NCBI RefSeq assembly: GCF_030656115.1
Contig: NZ_JAUSOO010000044.1
Location: 1-64,000, forward strand
DNA: 64,000 nucleotides
Direction: 5' to 3'
Source: Hydrogenophaga sp.
GTDB lineage: Bacteria; Pseudomonadota; Gammaproteobacteria; Burkholderiales; Burkholderiaceae_C
Part shown: positions 25,786 through 34,926 of the stretch, piece by piece
How the letters are laid out: the number at the start of each line of letters is the position of its first letter
Position numbering within the stretch: position 1 is the first letter of the stretch
Position numbers and translations under genes: made by a program
Notes under the pieces: model-generated
The model's input: the letters and a program-made list of their open reading frames with translations, nothing else
Database searches by the model: none
Told to the model about the DNA's origin: nothing

Positions 25786-26922
25786 ATGTTCGACTATGAA
25801 ACCCTCAAACTGATCTGGTGGCTGCTCGTGGGCGTGCTGCTCATCGGCTTCGCCGTCATGGATGGCCACGACATGGGCGTGGGCACGCTGTTGCCCTTCG
25901 TCGGCCGCAGCGACATCGAGCGCCGCGTGGTGATCAACACCGTCGGTCCGCACTGGGACGGCAACCAGGTCTGGTTCATCACCGGCGGCGGCGCCATCTT
26001 CGCGGCCTGGCCGCTGGTCTACGCCACCGCGTTCAGCGGCTTCTACTGGGCCATGCTGGCCGTGTTGTGGGCGCTGTTCTTCCGCCCGGTGGGCTTCGAC
26101 TACCGCAGCAAGATCCACAACGCCACCTGGCGCAGCACCTGGGACTGGGGTCTCTTCATCGGGGGTTTCATCCCGCCGGTGATCTTCGGCGTGGCCTTTG
26201 GCAACCTGCTGCAGGGCGTGCCGTTTCAGTTCGACGCCTATCTGATCTCCACCTACACCGGCACGTTCTGGCAGTTGCTCAATCCGTTCGCCTTGCTGGC
26301 GGGCGTGGTCAGCAGCGCCATGATCACGCTGCAGGGCGCCACCTACCTGGCGCACCGCACCGAAGGCGTGGTGCAGGCGCGCACCATCACCGCCGGCACG
26401 GGCGCTGCGCTGGTGATGGTGCTCGGTTTCATCGCCGCCGGGGTCTGGCTGCAAGGCATCGACGGCTACCGCATCAGCTCCGTCATCGACCCCGCCGCGC
26501 TGCCCAACCCCATGGGCAAGACCGTGGTGCGCGAGGCCGGCGCCTGGATGGCCAACTACGCCGCCCAGCCCCTGCTGTGGCTTTTGCCCACCATTGGTGT
26601 GCTCGGTGCGCTGGCTGCCGCCGCCCTCATGCGTTGGGGCCGCACGCTCACCGCCTTCGTTGCCTCGTCGCTCGCCACCACCGGCGTGATCGGCACCGCA
26701 GGGGCCAGCATGTTCCCCTTCATCATGCCGTCGAGCACCCTGCCGGCGGCCAGCCTCACCGTGTGGGACAGCGTCTCCAGCCACCTCACGCTGGGCATCA
26801 TGTTCTGGGCCACGGTGCTCTTCATGCCGCTGATCGTGCTCTACACCTCGTGGGCGTACCGCGTGATGCGTGGCAAGGTGACCGCCGCGTACATCAGGGA
26901 AAACGAGCACGGCGCCTATTGA
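25786..26922 (+). CDS. cydB: cytochrome bd ubiquinol oxidase subunit II
   Basis: The 378-residue CydB opens with MFDYETLKLIWWLLVGVLLI and VMDGHDMGVGTLLPF, the conserved first helix and loop. NTVGPHWDGNQVWFITGGG follows at about residues 45-65. It pairs with CydA and binds no heme in many bd oxidases, or a structural quinone. It starts 10 bp after cydA. The usual neighbour cydX is 2.7 kb further on. Eight to nine membrane segments are visible and the length is normal. Confidence 0.95.
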   Translation: MFDYETLKLIWWLLVGVLLIGFAVMDGHDMGVGTLLPFVGRSDIERRVVINTVGPHWDGNQVWFITGGGAIFAAWPLVYATAFSGFYWAMLAVLWALFFRPVGFDYRSKIHNATWRSTWDWGLFIGGFIPPVIFGVAFGNLLQGVPFQFDAYLISTYTGTFWQLLNPFALLAGVVSSAMITLQGATYLAHRTEGVVQARTITAGTGAALVMVLGFIAAGVWLQGIDGYRISSVIDPAALPNPMGKTVVREAGAWMANYAAQPLLWLLPTIGVLGALAAAALMRWGRTLTAFVASSLATTGVIGTAGASMFPFIMPSSTLPAASLTVWDSVSSHLTLGIMFWATVLFMPLIVLYTSWAYRVMRGKVTAAYIRENEHGAY

Positions 26923-27053
26923 GCTTTTTGAGCCAGCGCAAGGGAGCTTTCATACCCCTACCGGTGTTGATGGAACGCAAAGACAGGCCGCAGACACGCC
27001 CGTGAGACTGGCTCTCCGTTCGATTCCATTCCCCCACGCGCTGGAGACAAAGC

Positions 27054-28775
27054 ATGACCCACAACAAGCATCCACAGCCCCCGCCGCGGCCGCGTCTGAG
27101 CCGATGGCGCGCGCTGGTCGCCGGGCTGGCGCTGGCATGGGCCGCCCCGCTGGCGGGCGCCAACGCGGCCGCGGCTACCGCCCCGCCCAGCGCCGCTGCG
27201 GTGCTGGCGACCGCGCCGAGCCCAAGCAAATCCACTGCCGACCACAGCAAGTTCAAGGAGCTGCAGGGCCCGTTCAAAAGCGGCTCGGAAGTCACCAAAG
27301 CCTGCCTGGGCTGCCACACCGAAGCGGGCAAGCAGGTCATGGGCACGCGCCACTGGACCTGGGAATACACCAACCCTGACACCGGGCAGAAGCTGGGCAA
27401 GAAGACCATGCTCAACAGCTTCTGCATCGGCGACCGCTCCAACGAGGCCTTCTGCCAGAGCTGCCACGTGGGCTACGGCTGGAAAGACGACAAGTTCAAC
27501 TTTTTCGACGAGAGCAAGGTGGACTGCCTGGTCTGCCACCACACCGGCGGCTACAAGAAGCCCGCGGGCATGGCCGGCGAGGTGCCGGTCGAGCGCACCG
27601 AGTTGCCACCGGGCTCGGGCAAGTTCATCGACCCGGTGGACCTGGCCATGGTGGCCCAGCACATCGGAAAAACCAGCGTCGCCACCTGCGGCAGCTGTCA
27701 CTACGCTGGCGGCGGCGGTGACGGCGTGAAGCACGGTGACCTGGATTCCTCGCTCAACAAGGCCGCCCCGGCGCTGGACGTGCACATGGCCAGCAAGGCC
27801 CGGGGCGGTGCCGGCTTCACCTGCGCCACCTGCCACCAGGCCGACGGCCACGAAATTGCGGGCAGCCGCATCAGCATGTCGGGCTCCGATCCGCACGGCC
27901 CGATGCTGCGCGGCGGCACGGTGCACGCCGGACGCAACGCCGCCACCTGCCAGAGCTGCCACGGCGACAAGCCCCACAGGCAGGGTCTGCTGCAGGTTGA
28001 GCTGCTGAACAACCACACCAACAAGCTGGCCTGCCAGAGCTGCCACATCCCCGAGTTCGCGCGCGGCGGCGTGGCCACCAAGATGGCCTGGGACTGGTCC
28101 ACCGCCGGCCGGCTCACGGCCGAAGGCAAGCCCTTCCAGAAGAAGGACGGGCACGGCCACGTCATCTACGACAGCAAGAAGGGCGACTTCAAGCTGGGCG
28201 AGAACGTGGTGCCCGACTACGTCTGGTTCAACGGCCAGGTCCACTTCACCACGCAGGACATGAAGATCGACCCGACCCAGGTGCTCCAGGTCAACCGCTT
28301 CATGGGCGTCCCGGACGACCCCACCGCACGCATCTGGCCGGTCAAACGCTTTGAGGGCAAGCAGCCCTACGACAAGGTGCACCTGCAACTGCTGGTGCCG
28401 CACACCGCCACGCCCGATGACACCGCGTTCTGGTTCAACTTCGACTGGCCCAAGGCCTTGCAGGCTGGCGCCACCGCCACCGGCCAGCCCTACAGCGGTC
28501 AACACGATTTCGTGAAGACCGAAATGCTCTGGCCCATCACCCACATGGTCGCGCCCGCCAAGGACGCGGTGGCCTGCGCCTCGTGTCACACCGGTGCCGC
28601 GAAAAGCCGCCTGGGCGATCTGCCCGGCGTCTACCTGCCCGGGCGCGACAGCCAGCCCTGGATCGACCGCCTCGGCTGGCTCGCCGTGGCCGGCTCAACC
28701 GCTGGCGTGCTGCTGCACGCCGCCGCCCGCCTGCTGACCCGCCGCCGCACCCAACGGGAGAACCGCCATGTCTGA
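27054..28775 (+). CDS. octaheme c-type cytochrome (octaheme tetrathionate-reductase-like)
   Basis: This 573-residue exported protein has a signal sequence (about residues 17-38) and eight CxxCH heme sites, at about residues 84, 134, 158, 212, 257, 299, 327 and 508. A hydrophobic segment (about residues 540-560) followed by RRRTQRE suggests a C-terminal anchor. Heme number and spacing resemble the octaheme tetrathionate reductase (OTR) family, which can reduce tetrathionate, nitrite or hydroxylamine in vitro; the physiological substrate is debated. The following cytochrome b overlaps its 3' end by 8 bp and could pass quinol electrons to it. The two genes sit inside the cyd operon, which is unusual. 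The Lys-ligated active-site heme known from Shewanella OTR was not verified. Confidence 0.85.
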   Translation: MTHNKHPQPPPRPRLSRWRALVAGLALAWAAPLAGANAAAATAPPSAAAVLATAPSPSKSTADHSKFKELQGPFKSGSEVTKACLGCHTEAGKQVMGTRHWTWEYTNPDTGQKLGKKTMLNSFCIGDRSNEAFCQSCHVGYGWKDDKFNFFDESKVDCLVCHHTGGYKKPAGMAGEVPVERTELPPGSGKFIDPVDLAMVAQHIGKTSVATCGSCHYAGGGGDGVKHGDLDSSLNKAAPALDVHMASKARGGAGFTCATCHQADGHEIAGSRISMSGSDPHGPMLRGGTVHAGRNAATCQSCHGDKPHRQGLLQVELLNNHTNKLACQSCHIPEFARGGVATKMAWDWSTAGRLTAEGKPFQKKDGHGHVIYDSKKGDFKLGENVVPDYVWFNGQVHFTTQDMKIDPTQVLQVNRFMGVPDDPTARIWPVKRFEGKQPYDKVHLQLLVPHTATPDDTAFWFNFDWPKALQAGATATGQPYSGQHDFVKTEMLWPITHMVAPAKDAVACASCHTGAAKSRLGDLPGVYLPGRDSQPWIDRLGWLAVAGSTAGVLLHAAARLLTRRRTQRENRHV

Positions 28776-29469
28776 GACCACCACCACCGTGGCCGGCGTT
28801 GCGGAAGCCGCCAGCCCCATCCCCGCGCGCATCTACATCTACAAGCGCTACGAGCGTTTCTGGCACTGGTCGCAGGCCGCGCTGGTCATCACCATGCTCA
28901 TCAGCGGTTTCGAGGTGCACGGCAGTTACACGCTGCTCGGCTTCGAGCCCGCCGTGCGCCTGCACACGCTGGCCGCCTGGCTGCTGCTCACGCTCTGGGC
29001 CTTCACCATCTTCTGGCAGTTCACCACCGGCGAATGGCGCCAGTACCTGCCGACCCACAAGAAGGTCGTGGCGATGGCGATGTACTACAGCTGGGGCATG
29101 TTCCGTGGCGCGCCGCACCCCTTCACGAAGACGGTGCAGAAGAAGCACAACCCGCTGCAGCGCCTGGCCTATCTCGGTCTGCTGGCCCTGATCTCGCCGC
29201 TGATCTGGGGCTCGGGCCTGCTCTACCTGTTCCGCGCCTTCTGGCCCTCGCTGGGCCTTGACCAGTGGCTCACGCTGGAGTGGGTGGCCTGGGCGCACAC
29301 GGTGGGCGCCTTCCTGATGCTCACTTTCTTCATCGTTCACGTGTACCTGACCACCACCGGCCACACGCCCACGGCACACATCAAGTCCATGGTGACCGGC
29401 TGGGAAGAACTGCACGGCGACGAGACCCATTCCGCGGACACACCGTCCGCTCCGCCGCAAGGCCATTGA
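28768..29469 (+). CDS. membrane cytochrome b (b561 / formate-dehydrogenase-gamma-like)
   Basis: The 233-residue protein has four to five membrane segments and heme-ligand histidines in ERFWHWSQAALVITMLISGF, LHTLAAWLLLTLW, and AHTVGAFLMLTFFIVHVYLT. This is the pattern of cytochrome b subunits that oxidise quinol and feed periplasmic reductases. Its start overlaps the octaheme cytochrome stop by 8 bp, so the pair is probably one quinol-dependent reductase or a quinone-reducing dehydrogenase. The His- and Asp-rich C-terminal tail (DETHSADTPS) is cytoplasmic by the charge rule. The direction of electron flow cannot be read from sequence. Confidence 0.85.
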   Translation: MSETTTTVAGVAEAASPIPARIYIYKRYERFWHWSQAALVITMLISGFEVHGSYTLLGFEPAVRLHTLAAWLLLTLWAFTIFWQFTTGEWRQYLPTHKKVVAMAMYYSWGMFRGAPHPFTKTVQKKHNPLQRLAYLGLLALISPLIWGSGLLYLFRAFWPSLGLDQWLTLEWVAWAHTVGAFLMLTFFIVHVYLTTTGHTPTAHIKSMVTGWEELHGDETHSADTPSAPPQGH

Positions 29470-29646
29470 GGCGTTCTCCATGTCACACGCCCCTGCACGT
29501 CTCCTGCCGCCCGAGTCCGGCTGCGCCACCAACACCCACCCCGCGGGCCGTGTGGGCGCAAACAGGCCTGCGCCGACCAGGCGGGTGAGCGGGCATGGGC
29601 GAAAGACTCTCAGCCTCTCAGTTCATTTTTTTGAAAGGAAAACAAC

Positions 29647-29763
29647 ATGTGGTACTTCGCCTGGATGCTCGGTGTCGGTTTTGCGGTGTTGCTCGCCATC
29701 CTCAACGCCATGTGGGGTGAACACGAGCAGGACCGTGCGCTGTCCAAAGGCGGCGACGCATGA
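29647..29763 (+). CDS. cydX: CydX, cytochrome bd small subunit
   Basis: This 38-residue protein starts MWYFAWMLGVGFAVLLAILN followed by AMWGEHEQ, the CydX/YbgT consensus: W-Y-F-x-W-x-L-G, a single membrane helix, then an acidic tail. CydX stabilises the heme b595/d site of CydAB. A strong AAAGGAAAACAAC ribosome binding site precedes it. It is separated from cydB by the octaheme cytochrome and cytochrome b genes. Its TGA overlaps the next ATG (ATGA). Confidence 0.92.
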   Translation: MWYFAWMLGVGFAVLLAILNAMWGEHEQDRALSKGGDA

Positions 29764-30074
29764 CGCCCGCCCCCTCTGCTGAGGGCCCGCAGAGCGTGGG
29801 GCCCGACCCGGTGGCCAGCCGGGTGCACATTCCCAGCCTGCTGGCCGCACTGACCATCATGCTCGTTGGCAGCATCTACCCGCTGCTGTTTGCCGATGCC
29901 AGCGGCAAAGCCGATCACGGCCTGGCCATGGCCCTGTTCTGGGCCATGAGTGCAGGGCTGGTGCGCGGCGTCGGTTTTGTGCCGCGCTGGTTCGGTTGGC
30001 GCTGGCTGCTGTCGGGCTGGGCCTGCGCCGTCGGCCTGTTGTTGGCCGCGTGGCTGCGCTGGGGCGTGCTGTGA
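29760..30074 (+). CDS. YbgE-like cyd operon membrane protein
   Basis: The 104-residue protein has a soluble N-terminus and two to three membrane helices (about residues 25-43, 53-68 and 78-100). YbgE-type proteins follow cydX in many cyd operons and have no defined function. Position, length and topology support the call, but residue-level similarity is weak. It overlaps cydX by 4 bp and the methyltransferase GTG start by 4 bp (GTGA), so all three are one translational unit. Confidence 0.65.
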   Translation: MTPAPSAEGPQSVGPDPVASRVHIPSLLAALTIMLVGSIYPLLFADASGKADHGLAMALFWAMSAGLVRGVGFVPRWFGWRWLLSGWACAVGLLLAAWLRWGVL

Positions 30075-30865
30075 ACGGCCGCCAGGCGGGCGAAGTGCAC
30101 CCCACGCCCGGTTTTGAATGGGCGCGGGGATTGGAGACCACCCCGATGAACCGCACCAGCACCGATCCCGATCAACTGCCCCTCGTGCGAGACGAACTCG
30201 ACGTGTTGGGTGAGCGGGTGCCGCTGGACGGGCAGCGCATCATCGAACTGGGCTGCGGCAATGCCCGGCTGGCGCGTGCGCTGCTGCTGCGCCATGCGGG
30301 CAGCCGGGTGGTGGGGCTGGAGGTGGACGCGGAACAACACGCGAAGAACGTTGCGCACCCGCAGGAGCGGCTGCTATTTGTGGCCGGCAGCGCCGAAGCC
30401 GTGCCGTGCCCCGACGCCGGCTTTGACGTCGCGATCATGCTCAAGAGCCTGCACCATGTGCCGCTCGCCGCCATGGACCGCGCGTTGGCCGAGGTGGCCC
30501 GTGTGCTCCGGCCCGGTGGCTGGTTTTACGTGAGCGAGCCGATCTACGGCGGCGCGCTCAACGACGTGGTGCGCCTGTTCAACGACGAGGGTGTGGTGCG
30601 TCCGGCAGCACAGGCCGCGCTGGACCGCGCGCTGGCCGCCGCCGCCCACTGGGAGGCGGCGGGCGAACACCGCTTTGCGCAGCCGGTGCACTTCAAAAAC
30701 TGGGACGCGTTTGCGCAACGCATGCTCTGCCCCAGCTTCGCCGACCACGGCATCACGCCCGCCATCGTGGCGCGTGTGCGCGCCTCGTTCGAACCGCACT
30801 GCGGCCCCGACGGCGCCAGCTTCGTGCGGCCCATGCATGTGCGGCTGCTGCGCCGGAGAGCCTGA
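30071..30865 (+). CDS. class I SAM-dependent methyltransferase
   Basis: The product is 264 residues from GTG 30071, which overlaps the previous stop; ATG 30146 is an alternative start. The upstream residues (GRQAGEVHPTPGFEWARG) look coding, so I prefer the GTG. Motif I is IIELGCGNARLARALL, motif II/III VVGLEVDAEQ and FDVAIMLKSLHHVP, then VLRPGGWFYVSEP. This is the UbiE/COQ5-like class I fold. The substrate is unknown. Being last in the cyd operon, it might methylate a quinone or an electron-chain component, but a general small-molecule methyltransferase is equally possible. Confidence 0.8.
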   Translation: MNGRQAGEVHPTPGFEWARGLETTPMNRTSTDPDQLPLVRDELDVLGERVPLDGQRIIELGCGNARLARALLLRHAGSRVVGLEVDAEQHAKNVAHPQERLLFVAGSAEAVPCPDAGFDVAIMLKSLHHVPLAAMDRALAEVARVLRPGGWFYVSEPIYGGALNDVVRLFNDEGVVRPAAQAALDRALAAAAHWEAAGEHRFAQPVHFKNWDAFAQRMLCPSFADHGITPAIVARVRASFEPHCGPDGASFVRPMHVRLLRRRA

Positions 30866-30886
30866 GGCGCAGCAGCGTTCAACCGG

Positions 30887-31525
30887 TCACAGCGACTTGG
30901 TCGAGTAGTACCAGTCGGTGGTCTTGTAGCCTTCGGCCATGCGCGCCTTGATGGCGTCCGGCGTCTTGGGCGGCGGCACGATCACGTCGCAACCGGGCGT
31001 CCAGCCCTCGGGCGTGGCGACCTTGTTGGCGTCGCTGGTCTGCATGGCCTGCAGCAGGCGCACGAACTCGTCGATGCTGCGGCCGTTGCTCATGGGGTAA
31101 TAAACCATGGCGCGCAGGATGCCGTTCGGGTCGATGAAGAAGGTGGCGCGCACGGCCTGCGTGTCGGCGGCACCGGGGTGCACCATGCCGTAGGCCTTGG
31201 CCACGTCCATCTTGATGTCTTCGATGATCGGGAAGCTGATCTCGACACCGAACTTCTCCTGGATGTTCTGCGTCCAGGCCAGGTGCGAATACAGGCTGTC
31301 GATCGACAGGCCGAGCAGTTCGCAGTTCATGCCGCGGAAGGTCTCGGCGTGTTTCTGGAAGCCGATGAACTCGGTGGTGCAGACGGGCGTGAAGTCGGCC
31401 GGGTGCGAGAACAGGATCAGCCACTTGCCTTTGTAGTCGGCGAGCGTGCGGTCACCGTGGGTGGTCTTGGCGTTGAAGGCGGGGGCGGCTTCGTTGAGGC
31501 GGGGGAAGGTGGCAGCGTTTTCCAT
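30887..31525 (-). CDS. 1-Cys peroxiredoxin (Prx6 family)
   Basis: This 212-residue peroxiredoxin has a peroxidatic Cys49 in HPADFTPVCTTEF, an FIDPNGILRAMVYYP strand and a C-terminal WTPGCDVIVPPPKTPD extension characteristic of Prx6. It reduces hydrogen peroxide and organic peroxides using thiol donors. The second ATG (31525) was chosen because GGAG lies seven bases before it; an ATG four codons earlier is possible. A second Cys in the extension is present, so a 2-Cys mechanism is not excluded. It converges with the methyltransferase gene with only a 21 bp gap. Confidence 0.9.
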   Translation of the reverse strand: MENAATFPRLNEAAPAFNAKTTHGDRTLADYKGKWLILFSHPADFTPVCTTEFIGFQKHAETFRGMNCELLGLSIDSLYSHLAWTQNIQEKFGVEISFPIIEDIKMDVAKAYGMVHPGAADTQAVRATFFIDPNGILRAMVYYPMSNGRSIDEFVRLLQAMQTSDANKVATPEGWTPGCDVIVPPPKTPDAIKARMAEGYKTTDWYYSTKSL

Positions 31526-31725
31526 GGGGTACTCCATTCAGGGCGGGTTTCGGAAGAACCGGGAAAGCAGAATTGCTTGGCCGATGAATGAAGTCTATGG
31601 ATACGTGGATTTGAATAGCTTGCGTTTTGTCAAGCGTGCCATTGGCAGTTCCAACCGCCTCGATAGCCTGGCTTTTCCCCTGAACCCTTGGAGGAACAAG
31701 GGTTTGGGCGAACCTGCGCTGTGGC

Positions 31726-32853
31726 TCAGGCCGGCGCGTTCGCCGCCTCGGTGGTGATCACCCCGCCGCCCAGGCAGATATCGCCGTCGTACACCACCGC
31801 GCTTTGGCCCGGCGTCACGGCCCATTGCGCGTCGGTGAAGCGCAGCGCAAAGCCGGCTTCGCCCTCGGCTGCAAACTGGCACGGTGCGTCGGCCTGGCGG
31901 TAGCGCGTCTTGGCGGCCAACGCGCCCGCTGCGGGCGGGTGCCCTGCCACCCAGCTCGCGTCTTGCGCGCGCAGGGCGGGCGACAGCAGCCACGGGTGGT
32001 CGTGGCCCTGCACCACCCACAGGGTGTTCTTTTCCATGTCTTTGCGGGCCACAAACCAGGGCGCGTGTTCGTTGCCGCCTTTTTGCGCGCCTTTTTCGCG
32101 CACACCGCCAATGCCCAGGCCCTGGCGCTGGCCCAGCGTGTAAAAACTCAGGCCCACGTGCCGCCCCAGCACCCGGCCTTTTTCATCCTTGATGGGGCCA
32201 GGTTCCTTGGCGATGTAGCGGTTCAGAAAGTCGCGGAACGGCCGCTCGCCAATGAAGCAAATGCCGGTGCTGTCTTTCTTTTTCGCGTTGGGCAAACCGA
32301 TTTCGGCGGCGATGCGGCGCACCTCGGTCTTGGGCAGCTCACCCACCGGAAACAGCGTTTTGCTCAGCTGCGCCTGGTTCAGGCGGTGCAAAAAGTAGCT
32401 CTGGTCCTTCAGCGGGTCCAGGCCCTTGAGCAGTTCGTGTTTTCCGGTGGCGGCATTCAGTCGCACCCGCGCGTAATGCCCGGTCGCAATCTTCTCGGCG
32501 CCCAGACGCATGGCGTGGTCCAGGAACGCTTTGAACTTGATCTCGGCGTTGCACAAAATATCCGGGTTGGGCGTGCGCCCGGCGGCGTATTCGCGCAAAA
32601 ACTCGGCAAACACGCGGTCTTTGTATTCGGCGGCAAAGTTGACGTGCTCAATTTCAATGCCCAGCACATCGGCCACCGAGGCCGCGTCCACGAAGTCGAT
32701 GTTGGACGAGCAAAACTCGCTGTTGTCATCGTCTTCCCAGTTCTTCATGAAGATGCCGATGACCTCGTAACCCTGCTGCTTGAGCAGGTACGCGCTCACC
32801 GCAGAGTCCACACCGCCGCTCAAACCCACCACCACACGTTGCTTGTTTGTCAT
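31726..32853 (-). CDS. mnmA: tRNA-specific 2-thiouridylase MnmA
   Basis: The 375-residue MnmA has the PP-loop GLSGGVDS near residues 10-17, the catalytic Cys in [10 protein letters not shown] (about residue 103) and the second Cys in [12 protein letters not shown] (about residue 200). It thiolates U34 of tRNA-Lys, tRNA-Glu and tRNA-Gln with sulfur from the Tus relay or IscS. Length and motifs are normal. It stands alone here, with no obvious operon partner. Confidence 0.96.
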   Translation of the reverse strand: MTNKQRVVVGLSGGVDSAVSAYLLKQQGYEVIGIFMKNWEDDDNSEFCSSNIDFVDAASVADVLGIEIEHVNFAAEYKDRVFAEFLREYAAGRTPNPDILCNAEIKFKAFLDHAMRLGAEKIATGHYARVRLNAATGKHELLKGLDPLKDQSYFLHRLNQAQLSKTLFPVGELPKTEVRRIAAEIGLPNAKKKDSTGICFIGERPFRDFLNRYIAKEPGPIKDEKGRVLGRHVGLSFYTLGQRQGLGIGGVREKGAQKGGNEHAPWFVARKDMEKNTLWVVQGHDHPWLLSPALRAQDASWVAGHPPAAGALAAKTRYRQADAPCQFAAEGEAGFALRFTDAQWAVTPGQSAVVYDGDICLGGGVITTEAANAPA

Positions 32854-33489
32854 GGGCGGGATTATCCCAGCGGGGGGCTGCGTTCGCCCGCTGGCAAACG
32901 CCCAACGGGGACACCTGGGCCGCCGAAATTGTCACGCTGCTGTTCCTTCCAGCCCGAAGCCAGCGGCTGCTGCACCACCTAGCCGCCATCGATCACGCTC
33001 GCTGGCGGAATGCCCTTGATGGAGGGAGGCATCGGCAGCGGGGCGCGGTCCGTGCGCAGGGGCTGGGCCAGGCATGGCCGCTGATCGCTGATCGCCGCGC
33101 TGCCTGAAGAGGTGTTGTGCTGGGTGACGACGCCAGCAAGGTGCGCCATGAATCGGGACGCGTTGGAAGGCGCCAGCAGAGCAGAAAGCGGGGTGCTTCG
33201 ATTGGCTGGTTGGGGCTTTGATGAGGTGTGGAGTCGGCCATAAAGGCCACTGGATGCTGGTTGCACAATGGTGGTTCTAGGCCGGTTGCTGCCGGTGATC
33301 CTGCAGGCCTGAATGTCGGTCGCCATGGTCACACGACATTCGAGGGCGAAAGGGTCGAGTTACCGCTGTCCCTACGTCACCGACCACTCAACACAGGCGG
33401 GCCAATTCAACAGACAGACTCCTAGACTGTTTCTGGTGAAGGGCGATAAAGCAGCCAGCAAGCTGAATCGTCACGCTCTTGATTCTGAA
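32854..33489. other. intergenic stretch before the peptide-modification cluster, no gene seen
   Basis: About 640 bp lies between the mnmA start and a clear promoter. Short frames on both strands give Arg/Ala-rich or Ser-rich peptides without similarity. The right half becomes AT-richer, so this is a likely left border of acquired DNA. No transposase, integrase or tRNA end was recognised. Confidence 0.4.
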
Positions 33490-33520
33490 TTGACAGAGGG
33501 TATGCGTGCTAGCTTATTAT
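33490..33520 (+). promoter_or_regulatory. sigma-70-type promoter of the peptide/radical-SAM operon
   Basis: A perfect -35 TTGACA (33490-33495) is followed by TATTAT (33515-33520, 19 bp spacing) or TTATTA with 18 bp. It lies about 200 bp before the small peptide gene and is the strongest promoter-like sequence ahead of the cluster. Confidence 0.5.
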
Positions 33521-33720
33521 CTCAACCAGCGTCGTTACTTCTCTTCATGCCTTGGTTCGGGTCCGGGGCGGCGGTTTGTCCGTTGAGTCCGTACCTTCGT
33601 TGAACGTGACCCGGCCTTCATTGACCACATCTGCGTTATCTCGCATGCCTTGCTCCAGGCAGCCTCTCCGACCCGAAGAGGCGTTGTTGGTCCATGTCGG
33701 CTCTTATCTGGAGCAAACGC

Positions 33721-33924
33721 ATGAGCAAATCCCTACTCAAAGCCGCGTTGGACAATCGATCCAACCAACTGAACCCGCAACACCCCGTGTACTACCTTAG
33801 TCGGGGACTAGATACGGAGCAGGCAATGCGGGAATCACGCGCACTGATCTCCCCCGTACCAGCGCAGCCAGTGAACAGTCTGCCTGTGAATGCAAAACGT
33901 TCTGCCAAGCCAACTTCCGAATAA
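33721..33924 (+). CDS. 67-residue peptide, candidate precursor for the downstream enzymes
   Basis: ATG 33721 has GGAG nine bases upstream and opens a 67-residue peptide. Its first half is distinctive: LLKAALDNRSNQLNP, then a Pro-Val-Tyr-Tyr and LSRGLDTEQ. The second half is rich in Pro, Ser, Val and Lys. It has no signal peptide or membrane segment. The following genes encode a glycosyltransferase/radical-SAM fusion, a methyltransferase, an epimerase and a phosphatase, all peptide- or sugar-modification types. A small ordered peptide at the head of such an operon is what a RiPP-like precursor would look like. A gap of 75 bp with a small hairpin (ACGACA/TGTCGT) separates it from the epimerase gene. 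Coding status rests on context and motif only. Confidence 0.55.
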   Translation: MSKSLLKAALDNRSNQLNPQHPVYYLSRGLDTEQAMRESRALISPVPAQPVNSLPVNAKRSAKPTSE

Positions 33925-33999
33925 GACACGACACAGCCCTGTCGTTCCGCCACCGTGGCTTTTGAGGCCTAGGTGGCTCACGTCTCATGGAGCAAAAAA

Positions 34000-34926
34000 T
34001 TGACTCAACGAATACTGATCACTGGATCAGAAGGACTGATTGGTCGTGTCGTTCGAGAGGACTTGACCACACACGGCTATCAGGTCAACGGCCTTGACCT
34101 GCGGGGCTTAGATGATGAAAGAGGCGATGTTTGTAACGCTGCTCAAGTGGTTGACGCTATTGCCTCTTGCGATGGCGTGTTGCACCTCGCAGCCGTATCG
34201 CGTGTTGTTTGGGGGGAGCTTGATCCGGAGCATTGCTGGGCGACCAACGTTGGTGGTCTTTGCAATGTTCTTGAGGCAGCGCAGGCGAATGTGCGCATGC
34301 CTTGGGTCATCTTTGCAAGCAGTAGGGAGGTCTACGGTCAGCCAAAGTTACTCCCGGCAACTGAGGACACGCCATTGGCCCCTGTCAATGTCTACGCGCG
34401 ATCCAAAGTAGAAGGGGAGCGTCTGGTGGAACTGGCACGCCAACGCGGCCTACAGACGGCAGTGATTCGACTGTCAAACGTCTTTGGACGATCTCACGAT
34501 CATGCTGACCGCGTTGTCCCGGCATTCGCGAGGGCTGCAGTTACAGGTCAGCCTTTGCGCGTGGATGGCCCGAGCCATACCTTTGACTTCACTCATGTGG
34601 AAGACGTCAGTCGTGGCATCGTTTCGTTGATTCAGCGTTTGACTGCCGGTGAGGACTGTTCACGCCCGATTCACTTTGTCTCCGGCCAGGCAACCACGTT
34701 AGGAGAACTGGCTGCGTTGGCTATCAAAATTGCGAGCAGCTCATCATCCGTTGTAACTGCACTTCCGCGCAACTTCGATGTGGCCAGATTTTATGGAACG
34801 CATCAACGCGCCACGACCACTTTGAACTGGACCCCCAGGGTGCCACTGCGAAATGGGCTGGCCACGCTCATTGCAGATTTTCAACTTGAGGCGTCCTTGC
34901 CCACCTCCACCTTGAGTGCCGCATGA
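34000..34926 (+). CDS. NAD-dependent epimerase/dehydratase (extended SDR)
   Basis: The product is about 308 residues from TTG 34000, which has GGAG seven bases upstream; a GTG nine codons earlier is possible. QRILITGSEGLIGRVV is the glycine-rich NAD motif, and the catalytic YxxxK is in VNVYARSKVEGERL (about residues 137-141), with Ser in FASSREVYG. Extended SDRs of this kind epimerise, dehydrate or reduce nucleotide-activated sugars. The gene overlaps the glycosyltransferase fusion by 4 bp (ATGA). It probably makes or edits the sugar donor used by that glycosyltransferase. Base composition is clearly more AT-rich than in mnmA or the LigB-type dioxygenase gene that flank the cluster. Confidence 0.82.
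   Translation: MTQRILITGSEGLIGRVVREDLTTHGYQVNGLDLRGLDDERGDVCNAAQVVDAIASCDGVLHLAAVSRVVWGELDPEHCWATNVGGLCNVLEAAQANVRMPWVIFASSREVYGQPKLLPATEDTPLAPVNVYARSKVEGERLVELARQRGLQTAVIRLSNVFGRSHDHADRVVPAFARAAVTGQPLRVDGPSHTFDFTHVEDVSRGIVSLIQRLTAGEDCSRPIHFVSGQATTLGELAALAIKIASSSSSVVTALPRNFDVARFYGTHQRATTTLNWTPRVPLRNGLATLIADFQLEASLPTSTLSAA

Noticed and set aside
29470-29646. riboswitch before cydX
   Set aside because: The 177 bp gap is GC-rich and looked structured, but no known riboswitch core could be matched.
32854-33720. transposase or integrase at the border of the peptide cluster
   Set aside because: Expected from the composition shift, but no frame shows transposase or integrase motifs.
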